Assembly: GCA_022009855.1 (NCBI GenBank)
Contig: CP091727.1
Coordinates: forward strand, 2,914,001-2,978,000
Origin: Lentisphaeria bacterium
Lineage (GTDB): Bacteria; Verrucomicrobiota; Lentisphaeria; Victivallales; Victivallaceae
Reading direction: 5' to 3'
Length of the DNA: 64,000 bases
Below, in pieces: positions 10,547-21,020 of the stretch. Both the position numbers and the translations under genes were made by a program. Numbering within the stretch: position 1 is the stretch's first letter; each line of letters starts with the position of its first letter. Under the pieces are notes generated by a model. That model was not told the DNA's origin, did no database searches, and saw only the letters and a list, made by a program, of their open reading frames with translations.

Positions 10547-10568
10547 GTCGCCCATGGGCGACGTTTTT
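10547..10568 (+). terminator. Intrinsic terminator after the Mrr-like gene
   Basis: A perfect stem GTCGCCC/GGGCGAC (loop AT) is followed by GTTTTT. It can end plus-strand transcripts from the nuclease remnant. The stretch 10387-10546 between holds nothing I can support. Confidence 0.6.
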
Positions 10569-10862
10569 ACCAGAGTTTTTCCAACTCCTGTTCCTGGCGG
10601 CGGAGAATTTCGATTCTCAGCTGCTCTTTTTCCTCTGGAACAAAGGCGATTCCGAGAGGTTTCAGCTCCTTTACCGCATTGATCAGGGCTTATCTTGATT
10701 TCGTGCTTTCTATCAGCACGGACACCGTTGTGCGTGTGTCGAGCTTTCGTTTCAGCACATAGCTGAAAAAACTTTCTTCATCGCATGGGCCGAATTTTTT
10801 CGGTCAGCTCATCATCGAGAATCCGTTTACGATATTCATCAACTTGCTTTTCAAGCTGCCGG
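10567..10862 (-). pseudogene. Unidentified gene remnant
   Basis: On the minus strand a coding-like sequence can be followed through two or three frame changes: VDEYRKRILDDEL, then VLKRKLDTRTTVSVLIEST, then KELKPLGIAFVPEEKE, ending QEQELEKLW and a stop at 10567. I do not recognise the family. It abuts the IS256 remnant at 10860, which probably removed its 5' end. Confidence 0.35.
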
Positions 10863-11188
10863 TTGCGGACAAATAACGGTCTCGAACGTATCATGAAAGA
10901 GATTCGTCGCCGAACTCGGGTCGTCGGCAGCTTTCCGGATAGATACTCGGCTATGATGCTGATCGGAGCCAGGCTCAGGCATATTTCCACGACAAAATGG
11001 GGGACACGTCAGTATATGAGCACTTGCAAACTTTACGAAGGCGGTATAAGGTAAAAAGCGGGAGGCTCCTCCTGCGCAATCGACCTGCTCCTCCGGAGCT
11101 CTCAGGTCGGTCGGCTGCTTCGGCTGCGCCAACTCACGTTTGTTATCTGTAATCACTCAGAAGCAAATGTGCGCAAAATATCGGACAC
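10863..11188 (+). mobile_element. IS256-family remnant, 3' end
   Basis: The frame to 11054 encodes the last ~60 residues of a mutator-type transposase (RLRTNNGLERIMKEIRRRTR, VVGSFPD, TTKWGTRQYM). The downstream noncoding end finishes with a terminal repeat reading GTGTCCGATATTTTGCGC on the minus strand at 11171-11188. A second, closely similar remnant lies inverted at 62331-62665. Everything upstream of RLRTNN is missing. Confidence 0.8.
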
Positions 11189-11423
11189 TACCTTCCCGGC
11201 CAAGTTGTCCCGTTTGTACGATCTGCCGAAAACATGGCTTTTCTCTTTTTACCCTCTTCTGCACGGTACCGTTTTTTGAAATGAAGACGATGCAAAAAAC
11301 AATGATCTATTAGTAAAAAAAAGTCAATTTACTTGAAAGATCAATTATTCAGATTATATTTTTAATAGCGTTCATGTGCAAGATGGGCGCTGTGTTGTTT
11401 GATACCGTTATATTTTCAGCAAA

Positions 11424-11591
11424 TATACCCTGAACCCGCCAAGTTGAAGACGTCTATTTGCCATAATCACAGGTGAAATGTACCGGTAGGATTCCTGTAC
11501 ACACAGGTCTTACCGGGCGCTTGCAATCATGATTATGGCAGGCTCTTGGCGGGGCCTAGGGTATAGTGTTTGAAAGCGTTCGGTTTTTTTT
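11424..11591 (+). ncRNA. Long nested hairpin RNA, candidate 6S RNA
   Basis: Five stacked stems close on one another: TATACCCT/AGGGTATA, CCCGCCAAG/CTTGGCGGG, GCCATAATCA/TGATTATGGC, CCGGTA/TACCGG and CCTGT/ACAGG with loop ACAC. Between the third and fourth stems lies a symmetric bubble of about 13 nt per strand. A run of eight T (11584-11591) lies about 20 nt after the last arm. A single irregular hairpin of ~165 nt with a large central bubble is the plan of 6S RNA, which binds RNA polymerase holoenzyme. AT-rich promoter-like sequence precedes it. A MITE-like palindrome is the alternative. No gene is seen in 11189-11423 or 11592-11702. Confidence 0.45.
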
Positions 11592-11702
11592 GAGAATGTT
11601 TTCAAGCCAGCTGGATTTCGCAACGTAAATTGGAAAGCCGGCAGCCCGCGAAGCGCAGGAGGCGTTCCCCCCTCGAAAGTTCCTGAGATCATTCTTTTTT
11701 AT

Positions 11703-11741
11703 GCTGCGAATTCCGTATATGGATCATCGCAGCTTTTTTTT
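11703..11741 (+). terminator. Intrinsic terminator upstream of the pilus cluster
   Basis: GCTGCGA (11703-11709) pairs with TCGCAGC (11727-11733), followed at once by eight T. It would separate the structured RNA region from the pilus operon. The leader between here and the first pilin contains small hairpins (CAAGC/GCTTG) but no gene. Confidence 0.7.
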
Positions 11742-11893
11742 GCTTTGAAGAAATGTCCTGCGAGCAGCAAAGACGAATGCATCCATATGAGAGTTTTTCC
11801 GTATGCCGGGTCGCGGCTCCGTCAGTGGAGACCGTCAGGTTTTACAAAACAGTCAAGCAGGAAACAGCTTGCAAAACCAAGGAGGACTGAAAG

Positions 11894-12196
11894 ATGAGGG
11901 AAAAAAGACTGGAGCGTATGAAACATTCACGTATGGGGCGTTTCATCCGCCGAATGCTGGGAGAGACGCGGGGCGCCGTCATGATGGAGTACGTCATCGT
12001 CGCAGTGCTGATCGCAGCCGCCTGTGTTGTTGCGGTCGCGATGTTCGGCAAGACGATTGTCGGCATGTTTGATGTCGCTGCCAAGGGTGCTACCGGCGAT
12101 CACAGCGGTGCGAAAGAGGCGCTGGAGGAAACGCAGCAAACTCAGGAATCAGACGCTTCCGAGGCTTCCGAATTCCACGACAGCATGCACAAATAG
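11894..12196 (+). CDS. Flp-type pilin (major subunit candidate)
   Basis: This 100-residue protein has ATG after AAGGAGG. A basic leader of about 32 residues ends at the cleavage-type site RGAVMMEYV (Glu at +5), followed by a hydrophobic helix rich in Ala and Val (IAAACVVAVAMFG) and a polar, acidic tail. This is the class III/Flp pilin plan. The leader is longer than usual for Flp. It is first in a 23-kb same-strand cluster and followed by a prepilin peptidase, which suggests it is the main pilus subunit. Confidence 0.75.
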   Translation: MREKRLERMKHSRMGRFIRRMLGETRGAVMMEYVIVAVLIAAACVVAVAMFGKTIVGMFDVAAKGATGDHSGAKEALEETQQTQESDASEASEFHDSMHK

Positions 12197-12212
12197 GAGT
12201 CTGTTCTTGAGC

Positions 12213-12760
12213 ATGACTGCAACTCCGACAGTCTATTTGTTCGTTGCAGCGACACCCTGGCTTGCCGTTCTTTTACGACAGGACTGGAAGACACGCTCGC
12301 TGCCGAATCGTTATACTCTCGGAGGGAGTGTTGTCATTCTCGTCTGGCAGTTTGCCTGGGGGGGCTGCCGCATCTTTTGAACAGTCTTGCGGGAGGCCTG
12401 ATTGCAGGAGCATTGCTCCTGATTCCGTTTCTGCTGCGCGCGGCAGGAGCGGGCGATGTGAAATTTCTGTTCGCTTCCGGCCTTCTCGTCGGATATCCGG
12501 CCGTGTTTCCCATGCTGTTCCTGATTTCGCTCTTCGGGCTGCTGCTCGGGGTTGTCATGCAGCTGTCCGGCCGTTTCGACCCGGTGCGCCTGAAGCATAT
12601 TGCGCGCACTCTCTTCGACTGGCGTTATGACCGGGAAGAGGGGCGGGCGAAGCTGCCGGATCGCGAAAGCGAAAAGGTGCGGATTCCGTTCGGCGTCGCG
12701 ATTTCACTCGGAGTATGGGGGACGCTTCTTGTGCGGATTGCGGGAGAATATTCGACATGA
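12213..12760 (+). CDS. Prepilin peptidase, A24 family (frameshifted)
   Basis: An inner-membrane aspartyl protease that cleaves prepilin leaders. RQDWKTRSLPNR carries the first catalytic Asp and GAGDVKFLFASGLL the second (GxGD). Several hydrophobic segments are present. A run of G at 12357-12364 breaks the frame. TTG at 12207 and ATG at 12213 are in the same frame, and AGGAG at 12195 fits either. The short TadV/CpaA-type length (~180 residues) suits a Tad locus. The stop overlaps the next start (ATGA). Confidence 0.8.
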
Positions 12761-13306
12761 GCAAAAGAGGGGAAAGGGGGTCTATGCTGATGGAGGCCGT
12801 TGCGGTACTGCCGCTCCTGGTTGCGCTGATTTTCGGTGCGCTTCAGATGGCACACATCCATATCGCCCGTCAAATCGTGAGCTATGCAGCCTACGCCGCC
12901 GCCCGGGCGACACTGCCCCTTGCCGCAGGAGAGGAGGAGGAGGCCGCGCGCAAGGCGGCACAGAGGATCCTCTGCTGGCTCGTGGCCATGCCGGATTCCA
13001 CTCACGACGGCGTGTTGATGCCGGATCCCAATTCCAGAGCAGTGAAAGACCGGATCCTTGCATGTAAAGTGACGCAGCACGACTGGAACAGAGAGGTCGA
13101 GCTGAAGTTTGCCTTTCCGCTCGTCATGCCGCTGGCCGCGCAGATCATCGCCCGGCGTTTCAATCCGGTGGATTTCACAAGCTCCGAGCCGGGGAAGCCA
13201 TATTTCCACGGACACCTACGGAGATGCCTTCGAAGGTCCTCATCTGATTTTTTCACGAGCGGATCAGTCTGCCGAAGCCTTATATTGTGAAAGAGTGACG
13301 GGATGA
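12757..13306 (+). CDS. TadE-like minor pseudopilin
   Basis: About 183 residues. The start ATGA overlaps the peptidase stop. The N-terminus MSKRGERGSMLMEAVAV is a short basic leader with a TadE-type site, followed by a hydrophobic helix (LLVALIFGALQM) and a periplasmic domain. One frame change near 13198 restores the C-terminus ending CERVTG. TadE-like proteins are minor pseudopilins needed for Flp pilus assembly. The next gene begins within the stop region. Confidence 0.65.
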
Positions 13307-14763
13307 TGAAGCGGATTCTGACACAGCGGATGCGGGAACTTGCCCGGGGGACAGCGGGATTGCCTGTGCCTTTACGGTTACGGTGTCGCTGATTATTTTT
13401 CTGCTCGGGTTTGCGATCTACGCCTGCGGGGAGACCGTCCGCCAGCGAATGGAGCTCCAGAACGCGGCGGACTCGGCGGCATATTCCGCTGCCCTGGTTC
13501 AGGCGGATACGATCAGCAGAGTCGCGGTCATCAACAAGGCGATGGCATGGAATTACGTCATGATGACCCGGCGCCAGATGGATCATATCGTGGATGCCTG
13601 GCTGGCGCGGGTCCTTGACATGTGGGGAGACCTCCAGAACCGTCACGCGCAACTACCAGAACATCTGTGCGTGCCATCCCCGTTTCGAAGGGATCAACTG
13701 GCGAGTGGGGACCTCTCCGGGCGGAACCCCCGGCGAGGTGGTCCATCAGCTGATTCGCGTGAACAACTCTCAGGATGTCTGGATCCCCGCAATCGCCGCA
13801 GCCCGTACCGTGCATGCGCAGAAAAATCCCGTCGCGCTGCTGGAATCGCTCGAAAGTGCATTGACTCCATGAACCGGGCAGAGAAGGAGTTGATCGACGG
13901 CATGAAGGAACGCATTGAGAATGCGGTGGAATTTGCCGTCAATGCGAATGTTGCCCTCACGGAAAACGACCGGAAGGTCCGCGAGAAGCGCGAAATCGAC
14001 TGGACGATCTACAATCTCCGGAATGCTTCTGATTATTTCGAACTTCTGAAGGGAGATGAAACGCAATTTCTCTCCTTCGGGGATTTTTTCCGGCGGAGGG
14101 ACGAAGATCTACGGCACCGGCGCGGACAACTGGCTGATCGCGGAAAATGCCAGCGGATTCCAGCGTAACTATGTGCAGGCGCCGAACGCATTGACCGCCG
14201 TCTGGTTCACCTACAATCAGATCTGGTTTCATTCTCTGGCCTGCACATTCGGCGGCGTGGTCATCAATCCGGTGCAGGCGATTACCGGGGAGATGGCGCG
14301 CGATACGTTTTTTTACCGGACAGGCGGCGCGTCCGCAGGTGCTGAAAAAAATTATTTTGAAGCGGACGGTGCGATTGTGGTCGGCGTATCCCGGCCCCTG
14401 AACAATCCGTTTGCGTTCGTGTTCGACGGCAGAGAGCAGTCGGGGATTTATTCGGCGTTCGAAGTCGGCGGCGGGGATCAGACGATGTGGAGTGTTGCCG
14501 GCGCCCGGGCGGGCTACCGTCTCTCCGAATGGGCGGAGGGAGAATACCGGAATCGGGGATCGATTCAGAAAAAATTCAACCTCTGTGTGACGGACTGGGA
14601 TGCAATGTTCCTCCCGCTTCGGGAGGAGTCGACTGTATCATCGGGTTTTCTCTCCGGAATGGCAAAAGAGCTCGGCGTATCCAATTTGTTTGTCAGGAAA
14701 GACCATTTGGGCTCGTATTCCAGATTGGATTTCTCTGCGGCAAAAGAACATCTTTACCACTAA
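13303..14763 (+). CDS. TadG-like pilus assembly protein (several frameshifts)
   Basis: About 486 residues pieced from three frames. The start (13303 or 13306) overlaps the previous stop. The N-terminus has GTAGIACAFTVTVSLIIFLLGF, then VRQRMELQNAADSAAYSAA, which is the hallmark of the PF13400 (TadE/G-like Tad) domain. A long periplasmic part follows and ends AAKEHLYH. Frame changes lie near 13355, 13630, 13865 and 14095. The family role is a membrane-anchored minor component of the Flp/Tad machine, sometimes at the pilus base. The continuous similarity on both sides of each break argues for read error. Confidence 0.6.
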
Positions 14764-14783
14764 CAAGAAAGGAAGGAGTTGGT

Positions 14784-15778
14784 ATGAAAAAAGGAAGTTC
14801 CTGGTTCCGATGCTGTGTGCGGCAGTTCTTTCCGTCTCTCTGTTCGCGGAAGAGAAACCCGCTCAGGAGACAGCTCCGAAGAGTGAAATGAATGGAATTC
14901 GGAAGCTTGAGATGGTCCGTCTCATCGCCGCGACCATGCCCGGAGACGCGTTGAAGGACTGGATGACGCAGGGCGCGTTGAAAAAATGGAACGAAACCTA
15001 TGCCGGTCTGACGCAATCTGACGGTTCTTCCGCCATACTGACGGATTTCTTTTCTCATGCGCTTGTTTTTGAAGGGCCGCAGACCGATTTAAGCGGTATT
15101 TACGCCCTCTACAATCCGCTTCAGGATACCGTTCTTCTGATCCAGACCGACAATGCGGACCGGATTCCCCGCATTGAGGACTTCGCCTTTCTGACCGGAT
15201 CGGATTTCCGCGGCGAAACGCTGAAGGAAAAGGAGTATCCGCAGGCGCTTGCTCCGATGAAAGAAAAACTCGATGCCGTTCTTCTGAAAAATACCGCATC
15301 GGTGGCAAAGATTTTCCGCCGGAATTTCCCGTTGACGGCAAAAGTGTTTTCGCTCCGAAAATATCGGGATCAGAAGGATTCCCTCGACAAAATCGCCTTC
15401 AATGCCGCATTCCGTTTTGCTCTGCTGAAAAAGTTCACGCTTCCGGAAGCGGAAACGGCGGCGGAGACGGCGGCCGAGATTGTGTTGCATCTCTGGAATT
15501 CCGGATTGCCCGAACTCAAAAAATATTTCCGCTTCCCTGCCGAAAATATTTCTCTGGTGGAAAGATATTCCGCACTCCCCGGAAATGTCCGGGCAAGCAT
15601 GTTTCCGTTCTCTATTTCCAGAATAAACAGGAGACGATTTTCGGCTTCTCCTCCCGGCTTCTGCCGGAGCTGATCGTGCTGGTCAAAGTCGCCGCGGACG
15701 GCAAAGAGCAAACCGCTGTTTGTCGCCCTGCCGCTGAATGAAGCGTTCGTTGCGGGGACGAGCGCTCTTGTGAAATAG
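14784..15778 (+). CDS. Periplasmic protein of unknown function in the pilus cluster
   Basis: ATG at 14784 follows GGAAGGA. The A run right after the start hides the true frame, which reads MKKRKFLVPMLCAAVLSVSLFA, a clear signal peptide. About 331 residues, mixed alpha/beta, with no motif I recognise (GDALKDWMTQGALKKW, FAFLTGSDFRGETLKE). The end is in another frame (LPLNEAFVAGTSALVK). It lies between the TadG-like gene and another exported protein, so a periplasmic role in pilus assembly is likely but unproven. Confidence 0.5.
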
Positions 15779-15803
15779 GTCGCAACAGAAAGGATATGAA
15801 ATC

Positions 15804-16380
15804 ATGAAACTTGCATCAATCATTCTTCTGTTAGGAATCTTTGCCGTTTCTCCGGTGACGGTGTTTGCCGACTCCGGCGAAATGACCAAGAAGGAGGCGA
15901 AAGCGTTTCTGCAGGATCTCATCAAGGAGAAGATCGAAGAGGGCGCGTCGAAAGTGGCGCCGAAGATTAAAAAAGACGCTTGACGATGTGAAAAAGACCA
16001 TAGACAGAGCAAATTTTGCAGCCTCGCTCTGCTGGGATCTGATTCAGCTCGGGCTCGCGAATGACGAACGCAAATTCGCAACCGAATTCGTGAAGGCTTT
16101 CAGCAAATACATCCCGCAGAAGGCGACGATCGGGGCGGATCTCCTGAACTCGGGCACGGAGAAATATCTCGGCTGGCGTATTCCTTCGGAAGCCGATTAC
16201 AGAACCGCGCTGTATGAACTTGGCAAGAACACCTACCAGGCGATTACCAAAATGAGCGGGTCCGAGAAGCAGAAGGCGCAGGAAGCCGGATATAATATCC
16301 AGAATCTGGGTACTCTGATGATCGGCATCGGCGGATCGACGGAACGCCAGTACAAGAAGATGATCAACACTTATAAATAA
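15804..16380 (+). CDS. Small exported protein of unknown function
   Basis: About 192 residues with one frame change at the six A near 15968-15973. A signal peptide (MKLASIILLLGIFAVSPVTVFA) is followed by a charged helix (MTKKEAKAFLQDLIKEKIEE) and a helical domain ending QYKKMINTYK. No known family. Position in the pilus cluster, 25 bp after the previous gene, suggests a shared transcript. Confidence 0.5.
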
Positions 16381-16392
16381 AAGGATTTTCAT

Positions 16393-16705
16393 ATGATCCC
16401 GCGCGGAAAAGGGAGAATCCGGATATGGAGGCGAATTCCCGCGCTGTTGCGCGAGGATTCCGGAGCCGTCACCATGGAGTATGTCCTCTTGTGCGTGCTG
16501 ATTGCCGCAGCTTCCGTGATGATGGTGATCTCCTTTTCCCGTGCGGTGACCCGTCAGATCGCGCTGGTTTCCTACGCGATGACGGGGTACTCCGAGGAGG
16601 AACTTCAGGAGGCCCAGGAGAGGTTCCGGGAGGACACGGAGGACGATGCCGTCGTAGGGAACGTCTATTCCGACTACATGCACGGGGGAGCGTGTCCCCA
16701 AATGA
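16393..16705 (+). CDS. Second Flp-like pilin
   Basis: About 103 residues: a basic leader, the site DSGAVTMEYVLL (Glu at +5), a hydrophobic helix, and an acidic tail (EEELQEAQERFREDTEDDA). It resembles the first pilin in leader length and tail. The raw frame runs through into the next gene, but shifting one base in the G run near 16684-16688 gives an end GERVPK and a TGA that overlaps the next ATG (ATGA). The same junction style is seen at 12757. I therefore call two genes, not a fusion. Confidence 0.6.
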
Positions 16706-17385
16706 GAGCGGAAGAACAGCGGAACAAAGGCATATCCGGCGCACAGGGATCGGTCCTGATGGAGACGGTCCTTGTGATTCCGCTGTACATCGCGTTTTTG
16801 AGCGGTATTTTTCTGCTGGGAGATCTGACGCTGGGACGCAACCACCTGATCGCCGCGGACCGCTTCGGCGTCTGGCTGTCCGGAACGCGTCACGCGGAAA
16901 TGAAGTCCGACGAGGTGAAGGAAGAGACGTCGGAAGCTTTTTTTCGAATGATCAGTTCGCCGAGGGGACCGAGGTGGAATCTCTGCGCATGAATCCGCAG
17001 GAGGTGAACTGGTACAGCATCGTCCGCGGCGGTGCGAAACTGAAAATGGTTCTGCCGCAATGGGCGGTCGGATGCCGGAAGGGGAGTGCTCCGGCTTCTT
17101 GCCGACATCGGCACTTCGTCCGAGAAGGAGATGTGGGACGACATCTCTTTCAAGGCCCGGGAGATTGAGGAGAACGACACGCATACGGTTCTGATGCGCG
17201 CCGAATATGAGGATCGAGAAAAAACTGCGCGGGAACTCGCACAGGGGACGCCCGGCTGGTATCGGGAATACCGGACCGCCTATGTTGACCGGGAGGGCGT
17301 CCCGAACGACACCCCTTCCTCGCGGACAGTCTGTGCCGGCACGGAGTATCGCCGGCTGGGGGAATACGATCTGTGGAGCAAATGA
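16702..17385 (+). CDS. Second TadE-like minor pseudopilin
   Basis: About 227 residues. A short polar leader ends AQGSVLMETVLVIPLYIAFL, a TadE-type site with hydrophobic helix. The periplasmic part is in three frames (changes near 16945 at a T run and near 17085) and ends RRLGEYDLWSK. It pairs with the second pilin as the first TadE-like gene pairs with the first. This suggests a duplicated or specialised minor-pilin set. Confidence 0.6.
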
Positions 17386-17386
17386 G

Positions 17387-17734
17387 ATGAGAATTCTGTG
17401 GACACTGTTTGCCGCATTGTTCGCGGTCTGTGCTGCGGCGGCGGAAATCCGGCTGCCGAAGGAAGCTCTTGTCGATGCTTCAACGGAAGACGGAAGAACC
17501 TGGAATCAGTGCGGCACTATGGAACTGACCTATGCCGCGGCAAAAAAGATTTTCGGGCTTTCCCTGCGGAAACAGGGCTGGATCAGGCGAAAATCATTTG
17601 ATTATGACCGTATTCAATGGAAATCCCTGGAGATCTGGGAGCGGGGGATGGAGCGAATTCTGGTGCAGTTCTGGCGGGAGGACATTTCCCGAACCGGCTT
17701 CGCCTGGGGTGTTCTGAAGGATGAGACGAAGTGA
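17387..17734 (+). CDS. Small exported protein of unknown function
   Basis: 115 residues with a signal peptide (MRILWTLFAALFAVCAAAA). The mature part is about 95 residues with a basic middle (KQGWIRRKSFDYDR) and no recognisable family. The start lies 1 bp after the previous stop and the gene ends in TGATG, overlapping the kinase start. It is therefore tightly coupled to the kinase and could be a periplasmic partner. Confidence 0.5.
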   Translation: MRILWTLFAALFAVCAAAAEIRLPKEALVDASTEDGRTWNQCGTMELTYAAAKKIFGLSLRKQGWIRRKSFDYDRIQWKSLEIWERGMERILVQFWREDISRTGFAWGVLKDETK

Positions 17735-20700
17735 TGAGCGGACACAAAACGGAAAATTCTGAAAATAATTTTATAGAAAAGACGGCGCTGACCATAGTGC
17801 CGGACGACGCGTTGTCCGCATCCGCTTCAGAGGAGGAGACTCCGGTCGATGACCTCCATGTTACCGACGTGACCATTGTTCAGGGAGACCACCCGGCAGG
17901 CCCCGTTCCCGGGGAGGAATCCGCTTCAATGGGGAAAGCGCCGGCCGACAACGCCTATGTTACCGACGTGACCATTGTGCAGGAAGATCACCCGGCGACC
18001 CCTCTCCCCGACGGGGATGCGACTCCGGACTCCGCACATGCTTCCGGGGCCGTACCGCCCGGGGCGCGGCACGATACGGATATGACCATGCTTCAGCATG
18101 AGCCGTTGCCCGCCTCCTCCTCTTCGCGGGGGAACGGGGACCAGCTTCAGCCAGGCGACCGTCTCGATCGTTACGTGATCGTCAAGAAGCTGGGACAGGG
18201 CGGAATGGGCAGCGTCTACCTGGTGAGACATGAGACGCTTGGAGTTTTCCGCGCGGCGAAGGTGCTCTCCAGCGAGCTGTACGCGAGGGGCGGCGAGTTC
18301 GTAAAACGGTTCGTGCAGGAGGCGAAGCTGGCGTGTTCCATCAGCAATCCGAACATCGTCAATGTTCTGGATGTCTGTGATGATCCGGAGAGAGCGTGCT
18401 GTTATATCATCATGGAATATGTGGATGGCGGAACCGTCCGCGACATTCTGCATGAGGTCTCGCGGTTCAGCGAGATTCATGCGGTGATGATTGTTGAGGC
18501 CGTTGCGGAAGCGCTGCGCGCCGCTTCGGAACAGAAAATCGTTCATCGTGACATCAAGCCGGACAACATCATGCTGACGCGGCGCGGCGTGGTCAAGCTC
18601 GCGGATCTCGGAATCGCCAAGAACACCGAAGACAACGTCAAGCTCACACGGACTCATATCATGATGGGAACGCCCGCGTATCTTGCGCCGGAACAGGCGA
18701 AGGACGCACACAGCGTCGATGCCCGGGCCGATATTTACAGCCTCGGTGCGACGTTTTATGAAATGCTGACCGGGCAGATTCCATATCCGGGGAAAAATAC
18801 CTACGACATTCTCTCCAAGCTGGCCTCCGATCCCGTACCCGATCCGCGTTCCATCGTGGAGAGCATCTCGCCCCAGACCGCCCGTCTGGTCATGAAGATG
18901 CTCGCGAAACAGCCGAAACAGCGTCACCGGAACGCGGCGGAACTTCTCAAAGACATCCATACGCTCAACATTCTCTCCCCCGACTGCGACAAGGAGAAGA
19001 GCATTCGAGAACTGCTGGAACAGTCAGGGCAAGGGAGCTACTCCGCAGTCTCCCCTGACGCCGACGCTCGGCAATCCGGTCTCCACATGGCTGATGCGCC
19101 ACGTCTGGTTGAGGATGGAGACGATGCTGCGGCATGTCCCGATATTCGCCACTCTGCTCGACAGAATCCAGAGCAGTGCGCTGCTTTTCTATGCGGTCGT
19201 CGCGCTCCTGACTCTGCTTGTCATCGGCGTGCCGCTGACGCTGTTCCTCTATGCGGGACGAAATGAGGGAGCGGGCGTCTCCTCCTATGAATTTTCCGGA
19301 ACGGAAATACCGTCCGGAGTGGAGCACGGAGAGACGCTTTCCCCGACACCCTCCGGGGGCGGAACAGGGGAAAACCGGCGGGATTTTCCGGTGGTCGAAC
19401 CGGAACTTTCCACGCCCCCAGCAAAACCGCTTCCGGAACCGGAGGCGGATGCCGGGGCCGGGGAAAGTGCGCGACGCGAGGTGGAGGACAAGGCGAAGCG
19501 CGAGGCGGAGGCGAGAGCGAAACAGGCGGCGGAAGAACTTCGTCTGGAGCGTCTTCGTGTCCTGGAGGAATCGAGGAAACAGAAAGAGGCCGCCGCCCGG
19601 CGCGCCGCGCAGGAGGCGGAACGCCGCAGACAGCAGCAGAGACGTTCCGCGGCGCCGGGGAAATCACCTGCAACAGCACCGGCTTCGAGAATTCCTGCTT
19701 ATCTCGAAATCACTCCGGTCGGCGCCGAGTTCATTCTCCGGAACGATGCAGGCAAGGAAATCATGACGCAGAAGGTTTCGTCAAAAGGACGGATTCAGAT
19801 TTCCGTTCCGGAGGGGCAGTATAAAGTTCAAGTTTCCGCCCCCGGCTTTCATACGGTGGAGCGTCCCTTCCCGGTATCCCGCACCCGGACGATTTCCTGT
19901 GTGAAAATTGATTTGAAGCAGGAGTTCGGCAAATGCGTCATCTATCTGTACGGCAGCGCGAAACTGCTTGAGTTCCTGAAGGAAAACGCGCCGGAGCTGC
20001 GTGTCGACGATGGAGAATGGAAGCGTGTGCGGGAATTTCCATACACCCTGGAACTTGCCGCCTCGTCACACACGATCCAGCTGCGCGGCAAAGGGATCTT
20101 CCCGATGAATCGCTTCCTCGGGAACACCCGGGGAGGGAGAAAAGAGTGGTGGAATTCTTCTTGAGGCAGAAAGAAGCTGTTCTGGAAATTGTATCGAGAG
20201 TTCCCGGTGAGATTTCGATCAATCTGCAGGGGGTCTGGGAACCCTTGAAGAAAACGGTTCCCATTGCGCCGTTCCGCGCCTTTACGCTGAAGTGGCGCGA
20301 TTCCCGCGGCGAAGAGGGGCAGATCGAGATTCCTGAACTGGCGCCGGAAAGCGTCTGCAAAGTGGAGATTGTTCCAAAGAAAGTTGCCGCGGTCGGGGGC
20401 GCGGCGGAATTTGCCGAGGCGGAAAAACTGTTGAAGGAGCGCGAATACGAGGCGGCGATCGAAAAATTGAAGCTCGCCGATGAAAAAGGTCATCCGGAAG
20501 CGATGTATGTAATCGGACTGCTGAACGAACAGGGCAAGGGGCGTTGGTTCTCCAGTGATTCGGACGCTCTTGCCAACTATCGGAAGGCCGCGTCTCCGCC
20601 GTTCAACAACGCGAAGGCTCAATATAAAATGGGGCTGTTTTACGAAGAGGGGCGCGGCGGGCTCGACCGCGACATCGTCAAGGCGCTGGAATGGTACAAA

Positions 20701-20985
20701 AAAGCGGCGCTCCAGAAAAATCCGGACGGGCTGTTCCGCGTCGGCATGGCGTTGAAGAACGGAGACGGCAACGAACCGGTCGATTACGAGAAAATGATCC
20801 GCTGTTTCACGGAAGCGGCACAGAGCGGTCTCGTGGAAGCGCAGTATCAGCTTGGATATTGTTATGAGAACGGAATCGGAGTTCCGCTCAGCATCATTCA
20901 GGCGAAACATTGGTATGGCAAGGCCGCGAAACAGAACCATCGTGACGCGGCGCGCCGTTTCCAGGCGTTGGAAGGAATGCAGTAA
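17734..20985 (+). CDS. Membrane Ser/Thr kinase with PEGA and Sel1 repeats
   Basis: About 1,083 residues. An N-terminal ~145-residue tail carries four similar motifs (ALTIVPDD, DVTIVQGD, DVTIVQED, DMTMLQHE). The kinase domain (about 150-410) has LGQGGMGSVYLV, AAKVL (Lys), HRDIKPDN, a DLG in place of DFG, and MGTPAYLAPEQ. It should be active. After a frame change near 19060 come one membrane helix (LLTLLVIGVPLTLFLYAG), a Glu/Arg/Ala-rich coiled coil, a PEGA-like domain and, past a second frame change near 20150, Sel1-type repeats (YKMGLFYEEGRGG, YQLGYCYENGIGV). It probably senses or binds envelope components and phosphorylates Tad or FHA partners encoded beside it. Confidence 0.8.
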
Positions 20986-21020
20986 CCACCCGAACAATTC
21001 AATAGAAGGAACGAAATCTG

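Noticed and set aside
11741..11893. Possible c-di-GMP (GEMM) riboswitch before the first pilin: GCAAAG and GCCGGGT strings in the right order
   Set aside because: The conserved upstream GGGCAAACC part and a closing P1 helix are not found, and the second helix cannot be drawn. Two short matches are expected by chance.
16393..16992. Apparent pilin-TadE fusion protein of 199 residues
   Set aside because: A one-base change in a G run gives a stop overlapping the second ATG, the same ATGA junction as at 12757, so two genes are more likely.
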